A stretch of DNA of 64,000 bases from CAVYVZ01 sp963772065 (GTDB lineage: Bacteria; Acidobacteriota; Vicinamibacteria; Vicinamibacterales; UBA2999), in assembly GCA_963772065.1 (NCBI GenBank), contig CAVYVZ010000009.1, forward strand, positions 496,001-560,000, written 5' to 3'. The notes beneath the pieces were generated by a model. That model was given only the letters and a program-made list of their open reading frames with translations. It made no database searches and was not told the DNA's origin. The translations under genes were made by a program, and so were the position numbers. Of the stretch, positions 19,628-30,160 are shown piece by piece. Within the stretch, counting starts at the first letter, position 1; the number at the start of each line of letters is the position of its first letter.

Positions 19628-20907
19628 TCAATGCGTTCGATACTTCGCCGTATCAACCCACCGGCCGCCGACCATCACGCGATCGACGGTCCGAATGGCG
19701 GACACGTCGCGATCGGGTTGTCCGCGCAGAACGACGACGTCTGCGAGAAGACCGGCACGGAGGCCCCCGAGCTCGTTGCTGCGATTGAGAAATGCCGCCG
19801 CCGTGGTCGTCGCCGCGGAGATGGCCTCGAGTGGGGAGAAGCCACTCTCGACCAGCAGTTCCATTTCCCGCCAGGGCGCTTCACCACGTGCCGCGAACGG
19901 AACCTGAGTGTGCCCGCCCACGACCACGCGCGCCCCTTCGTGTGCGGCCCGGCGGGTGAACTGTTTCATCTTCGTGAAGCCGGCGACGAGTGCCGGGTCG
20001 CCGCGCCGTTCGAATACTGCCAGGGTGGGATCGAGGAATGGCTTCCGCTCGCGAAGCACGCCGTACAGGGCTTTCGCCTCCGGGCCGTCGAAGTTGGCGT
20101 GCTCGAACAACCGGTAGCGTCCATCGCGCCGCGCGTCATTGTTCTTGAGTACCGGCTTGTCGGTACGCCTCCCCCTCGATCGCAGGAAGCAGGCTGACGC
20201 CGAACGACGTGACATGCTCGATGCCATGGAGTCCGGCCGCGATGAGCTCACCCGCGTCGAGGAGCTCCAGGTGAGCCGTGCATGGAATTCGATGGGCTTC
20301 GCACACGTCGATCACGGCCTTCGCGGCTGCGAACGGAAGCCGGAAGTAGATCTTGAGCGCGGTCGCGCCGCGTCGGACCAGCAGTTCCGCATGACGGCGG
20401 GCTTCCTCGGCATCGCGCGCGACGACGGAGTCTGCCGGGTACGCGGGGTTTTCTCCGTCGATATGGGGCCCCGTGGTGAAGATCCGCGGCCCCGGAATTC
20501 TGTCGGCGGCGATCATACGCCGGAGTACGATCGAACTTCTCGTCCCACTGCCCCGGATCGCGAAACGCCGTAATGCCATGGCTGAGCTGTCGCAGCGCAA
20601 GCTTCGGATCGTTCTCGATGTGGAAGTGAAGATCGATCAGACCAGGAATGACCGTGCGGCCCGAGAGGTCGACCGTCTCGGCACCGCTGGGCACCGCTAC
20701 GTCTGCCGGGCGCCCGACGCCGACGATGCGGTCGCGTTCGATGACGATGCGACCGTTTTCGATCGGTGCGCCGCCACTGCCGTCGATGATGCGGACGTTG
20801 TCGAGCACGACGTCGGCGGTCTGCATTGCCGGTGCCGCCGCGCCTGCCGCTGCGAACGCGACCATCGCAAGGCCACGCATCCAGCGTGGCGACTGTTGTA
20901 TCAACAC
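19628..20907 (-). CDS. Secreted amidohydrolase, two apparent frameshifts
   Basis: A metal-dependent amidohydrolase of about 425 residues after removal of two inserted bases, at about 20529 and 20162 (both at GTAC). The N-terminal hydrophobic stretch LAMVAFAAAGAAAPA indicates export. The metal-binding His-X-His is seen in VIPGLIDLHFHIEN near residue 93, followed by KIYFRLPFAAAK with a Lys that could be the bridging ligand, CTAHLELLDAGELI and GIEHVTSFG, then in the third frame VVVGGHTQVPFAARGEAPW and the C-terminal ADVVVLRGQPD. The family includes dipeptidases and prolidase-like enzymes; the substrate is unknown. The GTG at 20907 lies inside a palindrome; ATG 20880 is the alternative start. It is divergent from an IclR regulator. 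Confidence 0.87.
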
Positions 20908-20914
20908 GTGTTGA
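20901..20914. promoter_or_regulatory. Perfect 14-bp palindrome, candidate operator
   Basis: TCAACACGTGTTGA is a perfect palindrome in the divergent region between the amidohydrolase and IclR genes, overlapping the proposed GTG start of the former. IclR-family proteins often bind palindromes in their own divergent promoters, so it is a natural candidate site; binding is inference. Confidence 0.45.
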
Positions 20915-21010
20915 ACCCCCCGCGCGGGTTAGGGACTGTACACCGCCGCCACGGCTGGGGTAACGGTTTTCGGTTGACGTGGTTCACGGTACGATCTAGC
21001 GTCTCGCGGA

Positions 21011-21859
21011 GTGAAACAGCGGTCGGCGACTCCCGCGCCAGGCCGATATACCGTCGATGCGGCCGCCAAGGCGCTCGACCTGCTGAATGTGTTTTCGTTC
21101 ACGGAGCGGAAGCTCTCGCTGAACAGCTTGGCGGCCCGCACAGGCATTCCGCGCGCGACCGCCTTTCGCCTCCTCTCGACCCTCGAGCAGTCAGGATTCA
21201 TCGCGAAGGTCGGTGCGGAATACCGTCTGGGGATCAAGTGCCTCGTCCTCGGCCACGTGGTGGCCGCCGATCTCGACATGCGCGAGAAGGCGCATCCTCA
21301 CCTCGTCGCGCTCCGTGACGCCACGCGCGAGACGACCCACGTAGCGGTGCTGCATCAATGGCAGGTCGTCTACCTGGATCGTGTCCCGTCCCTTCAGCCA
21401 GTCGGCTTCATGCAGTCGCGCACCGGAGCCATCCTTCCCGCACATTGCACGGCGCTCGGCAAGACGCTGCTGGCGCACGAGCCCGAAGAGGAGGTGGCGG
21501 TTTGGGCTGCATGCGCGAAGTTCGAGGCGCTGACGCCGTACACGCACACATCCCCTGAGCCGCTGCTCGAGGAGCTGCGCCTGATCCGCGAGCGCGGTTA
21601 CGCGCTGGACGAGCAGGAGCACGAGATCGGCGTTCGTTGCATCGCCGCACCCATCCACAACCACCGCGGGGAAGTCGTAGCCGCCATCAGCGTGGCTGGC
21701 CCGGAATACCGGATGCCGGAGACGCTGCCCGGCAGCTCCATGGTGGAACAGGTTTGCGCCTCGGCCCGCACGATCTCGCGTGAGCTCGGGGCTTTTGAAG
21801 ACTCGGGATCGGTCGCTGGTTTCCGCGCCGTAAGGACGGCGCATGGAGGACGCAAGTGA
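21011..21859 (+). CDS. IclR-family transcriptional regulator
   Basis: A 282-residue IclR regulator. The N-terminal winged helix-turn-helix (about 15-75) includes AAKALDLLNVFSF and TGIPRATAFRLLSTLEQSGF. The effector domain (about 90-260) includes VAVLHQWQVVYLDRVPS, LPAHCTALGKTLLA and the late motif IGVRCIAAPIHNHRGEVVAA. The start is a GTG at 21011. The TGA overlaps the GTG of the following TonB receptor (GTGA), so regulator and receptor are translationally coupled, which is uncommon. It is divergent from the amidohydrolase-receptor pair and probably controls both sides in response to a small aromatic or acidic ligand; the ligand is not evident. Confidence 0.93.
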   Translation: MKQRSATPAPGRYTVDAAAKALDLLNVFSFTERKLSLNSLAARTGIPRATAFRLLSTLEQSGFIAKVGAEYRLGIKCLVLGHVVAADLDMREKAHPHLVALRDATRETTHVAVLHQWQVVYLDRVPSLQPVGFMQSRTGAILPAHCTALGKTLLAHEPEEEVAVWAACAKFEALTPYTHTSPEPLLEELRLIRERGYALDEQEHEIGVRCIAAPIHNHRGEVVAAISVAGPEYRMPETLPGSSMVEQVCASARTISRELGAFEDSGSVAGFRAVRTAHGGRK

Positions 21860-24800
21860 ATAGACTCATATTGGGCGTCATACTGGCCGCGAGCCTCATA
21901 CCGGCTTCGCTTGCGGCGCAGGCAGTGACGGGCACGATCCTGGGCACGGTCACGGATGACTCGGGAGCGATCCTCCCCGGCGTTACCGTGACGATCACGC
22001 ACACAGACACGGGGCTGGTTCGAACGGTCGTTTCCGACAGCGGGGGCGAGTTTACGGCGCCGTCGTTGCCAACCGGCGTCTACCAGCTGCACGCGGAGCT
22101 GCAGGGGTTCAAGGCGGTGACCATTCCCGACATCCGGCTGGGCGTCGATCAGCGGCTTCGCTTCGGCGTCAAGCTCGAGGTCGGCACGGTCTCGGAGACG
22201 ATCACCGTCGTCGGGAGCTCGCCACTCGTTCAGACCTCATCGTCTGAGCTCGGCACCACCGTCGATGAGGAGCAGATCAAGCAGCTGCCGCTCAACGGCC
22301 GCAACTTCGTCAGCCTGACTCGCACTGTGCCGGGCGTGGTGCGCGGCATCCCCGGCGCCAACATCGACGGCGCCGGCAGCCTCGCGTGGCGCGCATCGGC
22401 GTCGTTCTCCGCCAACGGCCAGCGCCCTCGCGATAACAACTACATCCTGGACGGCGTCGACAACAACGAGACCTGGCTGCAGACGGTCGTCATCTTCCCG
22501 GCCGTCGATTCGCTCGACGAGTTCAAGCTGCAGACGAGCACGTACTCGGCCGAATTCGGTCGCTCTCTCGGCGGCGTCGTGAATCTCCAGATCAAGTCGG
22601 GGTCGAACAACTTCCGCGGGAGCGCGTACGAGTTCCTGCGAAATGACAGGTTCGACGCCAACAACTTCTTCAACAACCGAGCGCAGCGACCGAAGCCCGA
22701 CTTCAGCCAGCACCAGTTCGGCGGCACCCTGGGCGGACCGGTCTGGCGGTCGAAGACCTTCTTCTTCGGCAGTTACCAGGGCTATCGCGTCAAGCAGGGG
22801 CAGACGTTCCTGTCGACCGTCCCGTCGGCTCGCATGCGGCAGGGCGACTTCAGCGAGGTCACACGCACCATCTACGATCCGCTGACCGGCCAGCCTTTCC
22901 CCGGCAACCAGATTCCGCTGAGCCGATGGGATCCGGCGGCGCGCAACATCATTCAACAGCTCTATCCGGAGCCGAACACGGCTGGCGCGCGCGCGGCCAG
23001 CGGACAGACCATCAACAACTATCTGATCAACCCCACGCTGGAGCGCGAGGACAACCAGATCGACTCGAAGGTCGACCACAGTCTCACGGCCAACAATCGA
23101 TTCTTCGTGCGCTACAGCTACCAGAAGACGCACCGGTTGCTGCCGGCGACGCTGCCGCACGGCGACGCCGGGTTCACCTTCGGCGCCGGCGACGGCAACA
23201 TCGAAGCGCAGGGACTCGCGTTCAACGACACGCACACGTTCGGCTCCGGTTGGCTGAATGAGTTCCGGGTGGGCTGGACGTCGATCAAGTTCAACATGAC
23301 ACCGATCGACTATGGTCAGAACCCGGCGCAGCAGGTCGGCATTCCGGGGATCAACCTGAACCAGGCGACGTCGGCGATGAGCCAGATCGTGTTCCAGAAC
23401 GGCGGCGCACGAAACCTCGGCTCGAATGGCAACCAGCCGCTCATCACGAACCAGAACGACTATCAGATCTTCAACAACGTGACGCGCGTTGCCGGACGCC
23501 ACACCTGGAAGATGGGCGGCAGCCTCACCATGCGGTCGCGCGAGATCCTGAACGCCGACCTCATCGTCGGGCAGTTCGGGTTCCATCAGAACTCGACCAC
23601 GAACTGCGGGGGCATCACCGCGGGTTGTACGCCCGCCGCGAACACCGGCTTCGACCTGGCCAGCTTCGTTCTCGGCTATGCGAGCATCAAGGACCGCCGG
23701 CTGTTCGATGCCACCACCTATACCGAGACGAGGCCCGAAGTCGCGGCGTACATTCAGGACGACGTTCGGATCGGCAACAAGCTGACCGTCAACGCCGGCC
23801 TGCGGTGGGACCTGTTCGTCCCGTGGGTAGAAGTGGACGACCGGCAGTCGAACTTCGACGAATCAACGGGGAAGTTCGTCGTCGCCTCGCCGGACGCGAC
23901 CATCAATGGCGTGAAGGTCGGGCGGTACCTGCAGACCTACTCGAAGCGCGACTTCGGTCCCCGCTTCGGGTTAGCCTACGACCTGATGGGCGACGGCCGC
24001 ACCATCCTGCGAGGTGGCTACGGGATATTCTGGAACTTCACACCAGGCGGCACGTCGTCGTCGAAGGCGCAGAATCCTCCGTTCCTGCAGTCGACGACAC
24101 TCACCACCACGTTCGGGACGAATCTCAGACTGGCCGACGGTTTGCCCCCGCCTCCGGGTGTGGATCCGAACCGGGAGCCGGCAGGTACAACGCGGTCGAT
24201 CTTCGATATCAACTACCGCGACGGCTACGCCCACAACTTCAACGTCAACGTGCAGCGACAGTTTGGCGATCACTACATGCTCGAGGTGGCGTACTCCGGT
24301 TCACGCGGCCGCAACCTGCCGCTCAAAGGCGATCCGAACCAGGCGCCTCCGACGCTGGGCGTGACCGACAATAACGCCCGCCGGCCCTATATCCAAATCT
24401 CGCCGCAGCTGCGCACGCTCGGTCAGCTGCGAAGCGAGGGCTTTATCGACTACAACGGATTGCTGGTGAAGTTCCAGCGCCGATTCGCCAACAGCTTCTC
24501 GACGCTCACCGCGTACACGTTCGGCAAAGCCGAAGACTACAACTCCGACAACGACGGCACAGTGACGCTGACGAACGTGTTCGACAGGGAGTACCGATCG
24601 CGGTCCCGCTCAGTACCGATGTGAGGCATACGCTGAGCTCGACGTGGATCTACGAGTTGCCGTGGGCGAGGGGCAGGGCATATGGCGGTTGGCAACTGAA
24701 TGGCGTGGTGTACCTCCGTTCGGGCCTGCCAGTGAACATCACGACGACGCAGAACGTCCTGTCGACCACGAGCGGAACTGGCTTCCGGCCGAACCAGACC

Positions 24801-25154
24801 TGCGACGGGAGCCTGTCGAGCCCGACAATCGATCGGTGGTTTGACACGTCGTGCTTCGTCAACGTGGCGGAGAACACGGCGACGTATGGCAACACGTCCC
24901 GCAACTCGGTGCGCGGTCCGGGCCAGGTCAACATCGATGCGTCGCTCCTGAAGAACACGCGGATTGGCAGGTTCGACACCGAAGTACGCGTCGAGGCGTT
25001 CAACGTGTTGAATCACCCGCAGTTCGGCCAGCCGAATGGACAGCTGGGGAACCCGCAATTCGGCGTCATCAGCGCGATGCTCGCCAGCTCGTCATGCGCC
25101 TTCTGCGGCACGACAGAGCGGCAGGTCCAGCTGGCGGTGAAAGTAAAATTCTGA
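21856..25154 (+). CDS. TonB-dependent receptor, Oar-like, two adjacent apparent frameshifts
   Basis: An outer membrane receptor of about 1098 residues. Start GTG at 21856, with GGAGGACGC just upstream and overlapping the IclR stop. Order: signal peptide (GVILAASLIPASLAAQ), regulatory domain (GTVTDDSGAILPGVTVTITH), plug (IKQLPLNGRNFVSLTRTVPG, NNYILDGVDNNETWLQTV), Oar-like barrel (SAYEFLRNDRFDANNFFNN, HQFGGTLGGPVWRSKTFFFG). Two C insertions directly after GTAC, near 24595 and 24616, split the last quarter; removing both gives VFDREYDRGPAQYDVRHTLS and restores a length divisible by three. The end is RQVQLAVKVKF with a terminal Phe. The substrate is presumably shared with the IclR-controlled amidohydrolase. 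Confidence 0.92.
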
Positions 25155-25172
25155 TCAACCACTGAGCGCCGG

Positions 25173-25203
25173 CCCCATACCGACCGATAGGGTCTGTATG
25201 GGG
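25173..25203 (+). terminator. Stem-loop after the TonB receptor gene
   Basis: CCCCATAC (25173-25180) pairs with GTATGGGG (25196-25203), and inside it GACC pairs with GGTC around a 5-nt loop. It lies 18 bp after the receptor stop and before a convergent gene. There is no clear T-tract, so it may be a processing or bidirectional stop signal and not a classical intrinsic terminator. Confidence 0.6.
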
Positions 25204-25322
25204 TCGGTGGTCATCCGCTGGAGAGCTGTCGGGTTCGCGGCGGCCCTTTTCTGGTTCTGGTATCTCGCGCCGGCGGTGGTGGAAAGCCGTACGCTCGCCC
25301 GAGTGATTCTGCTCTTCCAGCC

Positions 25323-26588
25323 TTAAGGCTCGGCGATCGAGTACAGATGGGTGCGCGTTCGCAGGAACAGCGCCCGGCCGGCGGCCGCCGGAGAGGCCAT
25401 AAACCCTTCATCGAGTTGGTTTTCCGCGAGAACGCGGAACGTCCGGCCGGCCTCGATCACCGTTGTCTTGCCCGCCTCGTCGAAGAAATATACCCGGCCA
25501 TCGGCCAGGAGCGGTGACGCCGAGTAGGTGCCGCCAATTCGCGCCCTCCACACCATCTCGCCCGTTTTCGCATCGATCGCGGTTGCGATCCCCCCGTCGT
25601 CACCCATGATGATGACGTCTCCCGCGAGCACGAGCGACGGTTTCTCGGGTGCGCCGCGGGTGAACCTCCAGGCAACCTGCGGCCCTTCGACGTCGCGCTT
25701 CGACGCCAGCCGCACGGCAACCAGCTCGCCAGCGGGAAAGCCCGTCGGGTAGAAGACAAGACCGTGCCCGACAACGGGCCTCGTGCTGCTCGAGAAGCCG
25801 GAACGGTCCTCGAGCCGCCACAGCTCCTTCCCAGTCGTCGGCTCGTAGCCATACATCGCCATCGAGCCGAGGCTGACCAGGATTGGCCTTCCCTCCACGG
25901 TCACGATGTGCGGCGTCGAGTAGGCTTTACGCAGATCCCCCTGATCTTTCGGCTTGCCATCCGGCTCGAGGTCCTTGAAGTCGATCGACCGCTCCGTTCG
26001 CCACACGGTCCTGCCGGTCTTCTTGTCGAGCGCCACGACGAACTGAACATCGGTGCCGTCGAAGTGCATGATCAGGAGGTCGCGGAACAGAATCGGCGAG
26101 GAGCCGGCGCCGCGATGGTGGTTGCACTCGAAATCGCGGCGCTGCCAGATCACCTTGCCCGTTCGGGTGTCGATCGCCGCGGTTCCCGGTGACCCGAACG
26201 TCACGTAGACGCGGCCCGGTTCGATGACGGGCGTGGGCGAGGCGTACGTGTTGAACGGATGGGCGTACTGCGGCTGCTCCACGCGGAACAGCTCGAGGTC
26301 GTGGACGATCCGGCCCGTGTTCCTGTCCACGGCGACCGCCGACAGCCGGCGTCCGTCCTGAGTGGCGGTGGTCACCCACACCTGATCGTCGAGCACCACG
26401 GGCGACGACCAGGCGCGGCCGTGAATGGCTGTCTTCCAGCGGACGTTCCGGCTTTCGCTCCACGCGAGCGGCAGATCGCGGCTCGGCGATATCCCTAGGC
26501 CGTCTGCCCCGCGGAACTGCGGCCACTCCGCAGCGACCGGCAGCGCCCCAGCCAATGCAATCAGCAGAACCGTCAAGCGCCTCGACAT
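25323..26588 (-). CDS. Secreted PQQ-like beta-propeller protein (C)
   Basis: A 421-residue secreted protein with a signal peptide (VLLIALAGALPVAAE) and the WPQFRG start typical of these acidobacterial/planctomycete propellers. Repeats with the pattern GxVVWR / D-x-x-TG are visible throughout (AIDTRTGKVIWQRRD, VALDKKTGRTVWRTE, AIDAKTGEMVWRARIG), giving about seven or eight blades. It lacks the residues of PQQ dehydrogenases, so a scaffold or binding role is more likely than catalysis. The gene begins 4 bp after the polyphosphate kinase gene ends, so the two share a transcript. Two paralogues lie upstream (28887-31374). Confidence 0.85.
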   Translation of the reverse strand: MSRRLTVLLIALAGALPVAAEWPQFRGADGLGISPSRDLPLAWSESRNVRWKTAIHGRAWSSPVVLDDQVWVTTATQDGRRLSAVAVDRNTGRIVHDLELFRVEQPQYAHPFNTYASPTPVIEPGRVYVTFGSPGTAAIDTRTGKVIWQRRDFECNHHRGAGSSPILFRDLLIMHFDGTDVQFVVALDKKTGRTVWRTERSIDFKDLEPDGKPKDQGDLRKAYSTPHIVTVEGRPILVSLGSMAMYGYEPTTGKELWRLEDRSGFSSSTRPVVGHGLVFYPTGFPAGELVAVRLASKRDVEGPQVAWRFTRGAPEKPSLVLAGDVIIMGDDGGIATAIDAKTGEMVWRARIGGTYSASPLLADGRVYFFDEAGKTTVIEAGRTFRVLAENQLDEGFMASPAAAGRALFLRTRTHLYSIAEP

Positions 26589-26592
26589 GGCG

Positions 26593-28770
26593 CTATTCTG
26601 TACGGGAAGTGTAGTGCTCGAGTAGCACCTTCTGCGCGTTCATCGACGCCGATGCCCGTTCGGGGCGGCAGTACGTGCCGGACGCGTCGAGCACCATCGC
26701 ACGATTCGTATCCTGCAGGTACGCCTGCAGGACGACGTCGCGAAGGTGTTCGCGGATCTCCGCGTCGCGCACCGGCACCAGCGTTTCGACGCGCCGGTCG
26801 AGGTTCCGTTCCATCAGGTCGGCGCTTCCGATGTACATCTCCTCGTCGCCGCCGTTCTGAAACCAGTAGATGCGCGAGTGTTCGAGGAAGCGCCCCACGA
26901 CCGATCGCACGCGGATGTTCTCGCTGATGCCGGGAACACCGGGCCGCAGGCTGCAGATACCCCGGCAGACCAGGTCGATCGACGCGCCGGCCTGCGATGC
27001 GCGATAGAGGACGCGAATCATCTGATCGTCGGTGACGGCGTTCACCTTGAAGATCATGCGGCCGTTTCGTCCTGCGCGCGCATGCTCGGCTTCGCGCATG
27101 ATCAGGTCGCACAGCCGCGGGCGGAGCGTGACCGGCGCGACGAGCATCGCGCGGTACTCCTTCTGGTTCGAGTAGCCGGTCAGATAGTTGAATACCTCGG
27201 ACACGTCGGCAACGATGTCGGGGTCGGCCGTGAAGAGGCCGATGTCGGTGTACACCTTCGACGTGACGGCGTTGTAGTTGCCGGTCCCCGTGTGGACGTA
27301 GCGTTGAATGCCGTCCGGCTCCTGACGCACGACCAGGCACAATTTCGTGTGCGTCTTGAGGTCGGCGAACCCGTACACCACGTGGACGCCGGCTTCCTCC
27401 AGCCGTTTCGCCCAGACGATGTTGTTCCGTTCGTCGAAGCGGGCCTTCAGCTCCACGAGGACCGCGACCTGCTTGCCTGATTCCGCGGCTTCGACCAGCA
27501 GATCGATCAGCGGCGAGTCCGCGCCGATCCGATACAGCGTCATCTTGATGGCAATGACGTGCGGATCCCTCACCGCCGCTCGAAGAAACGACTCGACCGG
27601 GCCGAACGAGTCGAACGGGTGATGAACGAGCTGGTCCTGGTATCGGAGCTGATCGAAGATGACCTCTGCGTCATCGGTCCGCCAGATCGCGCGCGCCGAG
27701 AACGGCAGGTCCTTCAGGTTCGGACGGTGGAGCCGAGTAAGCTGCATCCAGTCGCCGAATCCGAGGCGGTCCGACGTCCGCAGCACCACGTCCTCGTCGA
27801 TCTCGAAGTTCTCGGCCAGGATGTTGAGCACGCGCGGCGGCATGCCGGCTTCGACCTGCAGGAGCGAGAGCGCGCCGCGGCGCAGCTGCTTGAGGGATCG
27901 GTCGACCGTCTCGAGGAGATCGTCCGCTTCGTCCTGTTCAATCTCGAGATCCGCGTCGCGGATGATCCGGAACAGGTGGGCGCCCTTCACCTGCGTACCG
28001 AGGAAGAGCTCGTGAATGTTCTCGCGAATCACGTCCTCGAGGAACACGAAGGCGAGCCCCTTCTGCGGGCTGATCGACTCGGGCAGCTGGACGAATCGCG
28101 GCAGCACGTCGGGCACTTTCACCCGCGCGAACTTCGTCCGTCCTCCATGTCTCACGACCACCGCGAAGTTCTTGCTTCGATTCGAGATGAACGGAAACGG
28201 ATGGCCGGGATCGAATGCAAGCGGCGTGAGCACGGGGCAGATGTCGCGTGAGAAATAGCCGGCCAGGAATTCGCGAATCGCCGGCGTCCAGTCGCTCGTC
28301 TCGATGAAGTGAATGCTCTCCGCGGCGAGCAGGGCCCGGAGCTCCGTCCAGCAGGCCGCCTGATCGTCGAGCATGCGCCGGGCCCGCTCGCGCATCGCGT
28401 ACAGCTGCTGCTCGGTGTCGTGTCCATCCGGCGCGACGTCCTCGATCCCTTCCTTCAGCTTCTTCAGCGTCGTCGACACCCGGATCATGTAGAACTCGTC
28501 CAGGTTGGTCGCAACGATGGCGAGGAACTTGACGCGCTCGAGCAGCGGGTGAGATGCGTCGAGCGCCTGGGCCAGGACGCGCTGGTTGAACTCGAGCCAG
28601 CTCAGCTCGCGATTGATGTAGAGGCCGGGATTTTTCAGATCCTCAGGGTCGATGACGCGCGGCTGAGGCACGAGCGCCCGGAGCTTTGCCTTCGCAGGCG
28701 TGGGGCGGCTCCCGCGGCGTTCAGACCGCTGGCGGCGGTCCACGATGACGGCTCGTTGTTCGGGGGCCAT
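26593..28770 (-). CDS. ppk1: Polyphosphate kinase 1
   Basis: A 725-residue polyphosphate kinase that reversibly makes polyphosphate from ATP. The N-terminal domain starts with LYINRELSWLEFNQRVLAQA and VKFLAIVATNLDEFYMIRVS. The catalytic phospholipase-D-like domains show YVHTGTGNYN, with the autophosphorylated His, and GRFLEHSRIYWF, with the second conserved His. RIGADSPLIDLLVEAAESGK and LKARFDERNNIVWAKRLE are also typical. The ATG at 28770 is used; an in-frame ATG at 28806 is possible, and the frame stays open far upstream only by chance. The gene is 116 bp downstream of a propeller gene and 4 bp before another. Confidence 0.96.
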   Translation of the reverse strand: MAPEQRAVIVDRRQRSERRGSRPTPAKAKLRALVPQPRVIDPEDLKNPGLYINRELSWLEFNQRVLAQALDASHPLLERVKFLAIVATNLDEFYMIRVSTTLKKLKEGIEDVAPDGHDTEQQLYAMRERARRMLDDQAACWTELRALLAAESIHFIETSDWTPAIREFLAGYFSRDICPVLTPLAFDPGHPFPFISNRSKNFAVVVRHGGRTKFARVKVPDVLPRFVQLPESISPQKGLAFVFLEDVIRENIHELFLGTQVKGAHLFRIIRDADLEIEQDEADDLLETVDRSLKQLRRGALSLLQVEAGMPPRVLNILAENFEIDEDVVLRTSDRLGFGDWMQLTRLHRPNLKDLPFSARAIWRTDDAEVIFDQLRYQDQLVHHPFDSFGPVESFLRAAVRDPHVIAIKMTLYRIGADSPLIDLLVEAAESGKQVAVLVELKARFDERNNIVWAKRLEEAGVHVVYGFADLKTHTKLCLVVRQEPDGIQRYVHTGTGNYNAVTSKVYTDIGLFTADPDIVADVSEVFNYLTGYSNQKEYRAMLVAPVTLRPRLCDLIMREAEHARAGRNGRMIFKVNAVTDDQMIRVLYRASQAGASIDLVCRGICSLRPGVPGISENIRVRSVVGRFLEHSRIYWFQNGGDEEMYIGSADLMERNLDRRVETLVPVRDAEIREHLRDVVLQAYLQDTNRAMVLDASGTYCRPERASASMNAQKVLLEHYTSRTE

Positions 28771-28886
28771 GGTCACAGGACGGCAACCTGCCGGACCATG
28801 GATCATAGCAGGCGCGTGTAACGATGCTCTCGCGATGGTCTGGGCGGACCCGAAGGCCTGCCCAGACAATGATTTAGCGCGAACCG

Positions 28887-30160
28887 CTACGGCGTGGCCC
28901 GGTCCTGTCGGCGCGCGCCGATCGCCCACAGAAAGCCCGCGGTTCGAATGAAGACCTGGCCGTCGGAGATCGCGGGTGAGCTGAGGATGTAGTCCTCCAG
29001 CGGATTCTCCGCGAGCACCTCGAACTTCGGGCCGGCCTTCACGACAGACGTCAGACCATCCTCGTTCGACACGAACAACTTGCCATCCGCGAGGACCGGC
29101 GAGGAGCTGTACGTGCCCGGCTTCAGCCGCTCGGGTCCATAGATTGGCTTGCCCGTTTTTGCATCGAGACACCACATCACGCCTTTGTCGCGGACGATGT
29201 AGAAGTACGTCCCATCGGTCACCGGTGTGGGAACGTCCGGGCCCTCGTCCGTCGACCACACCTTGTGCGACGTCGTGATGTCGCCGCGCCCTCCCGCCTT
29301 GATGGCCAGCAGCGGACGTTCACGCGTAGGCGCGTAGATGAGACCGCCGTGTACAAAGGCGACGCGACCATCCGGTTGTACGGGTTGTTCGTGGGATTCA
29401 ACCCGTCCGCTCGCCACAACTCCTTACCGGTTGCGGCATCGTGGCCCGTGACGACGTCGCCGCCGGCGATCACGATCTCCGTCGCGTTTCCGTGTCGGAG
29501 CAGCGCGGGCGTGGTGTACACGTCTGGGGATTCCGTTATTGCTTTCGTCGGACGGTCCACCTTCCAGAGCGTCTTGCCCGAGGCCGCGTCGACCTTCATC
29601 ACGTACGACGGGTCGTCGGTTTTCATGCCGTGCAGCACCTGCACGTAGAGCGCGCCTTCGTGCAGCAGCGGGGAGCTTGCGTACCCCCAGTTCAGGCCGA
29701 AGCGCCCGTACTCAGCCTGGATGTCGCGCGCCCAGAGCTCCTTGCCCGCGAAGTCGAAGCCCTTCAGGATGCCGGTGCCCGTCATCACCCACACGCGCTT
29801 GCCGTCGGTCACCGGCGACGGCGACGACATGTTCTGCTTGCGCTCCTTGTGATTGCCGCCGCCGAGCGGCCGCTCCCAGATCTTCGTGCCCTTGGCGCGA
29901 TCCACGGCCCAGAGAAGGAGGCTGTCCCCATTCGCGACGTTGAGGAAGATGTGGTTGTCCCAGATGATCGGCGTGGCGCCGCTCCAGCTCGGGAGCGCCA
30001 GCTTCCACGTGATGTTTGTCGTCTGGTCCCACGAGGCAGGAAGGTTCGTTTCGCCGCTGACGCCGTTCATACGCGGCCCGCGCCACTGCGGCCAGTTCTC
30101 AGCGCTGATGGCGGATGAAGCCGCCGCGACGAGGCCGATGAGGAGGAATAGACGCATCAT
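28887..30160 (-). CDS. Secreted PQQ-like beta-propeller protein (B), one apparent frameshift
   Basis: About 424 residues after restoring one missing base near 29355 (TTGTACAC, read as TTGGTACAC); the corrected length is a multiple of three. A signal peptide (LFLLIGLVAAASSAISA) leads into WPQWRGPRMNGVSGE. Blade signatures include AVDRAKGTKIWERPLGG, KVDAASGKTLWKVDRP, GHDAATGKELWRADG and, after the indel, CLDAKTGKPIYGPERL. The ATG at 30160 overlaps the stop of the upstream paralogue (ATGA), so the two propellers are translationally coupled. The function is unknown; it may be an extracytoplasmic scaffold. Confidence 0.85.

Noticed and set aside
24580..24625. Programmed ribosomal frameshifting as an explanation for split genes
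   Set aside because: Split sites lack slippery heptamers and stimulatory structures, occur in unrelated gene families and share GTAC contexts, which fits sequencing error better.
25198..25326. A 42-codon frame encoding a small hydrophobic protein between the TonB receptor and propeller C
   Set aside because: Its start lies inside a stem-loop, it has no ribosome binding site and it matches nothing known.
26593..29259. An N-terminally extended polyphosphate kinase of 888 residues
   Set aside because: The extra 160 codons overlap a propeller gene in another frame and have no family similarity; the kinase starts at 28770 or 28806.
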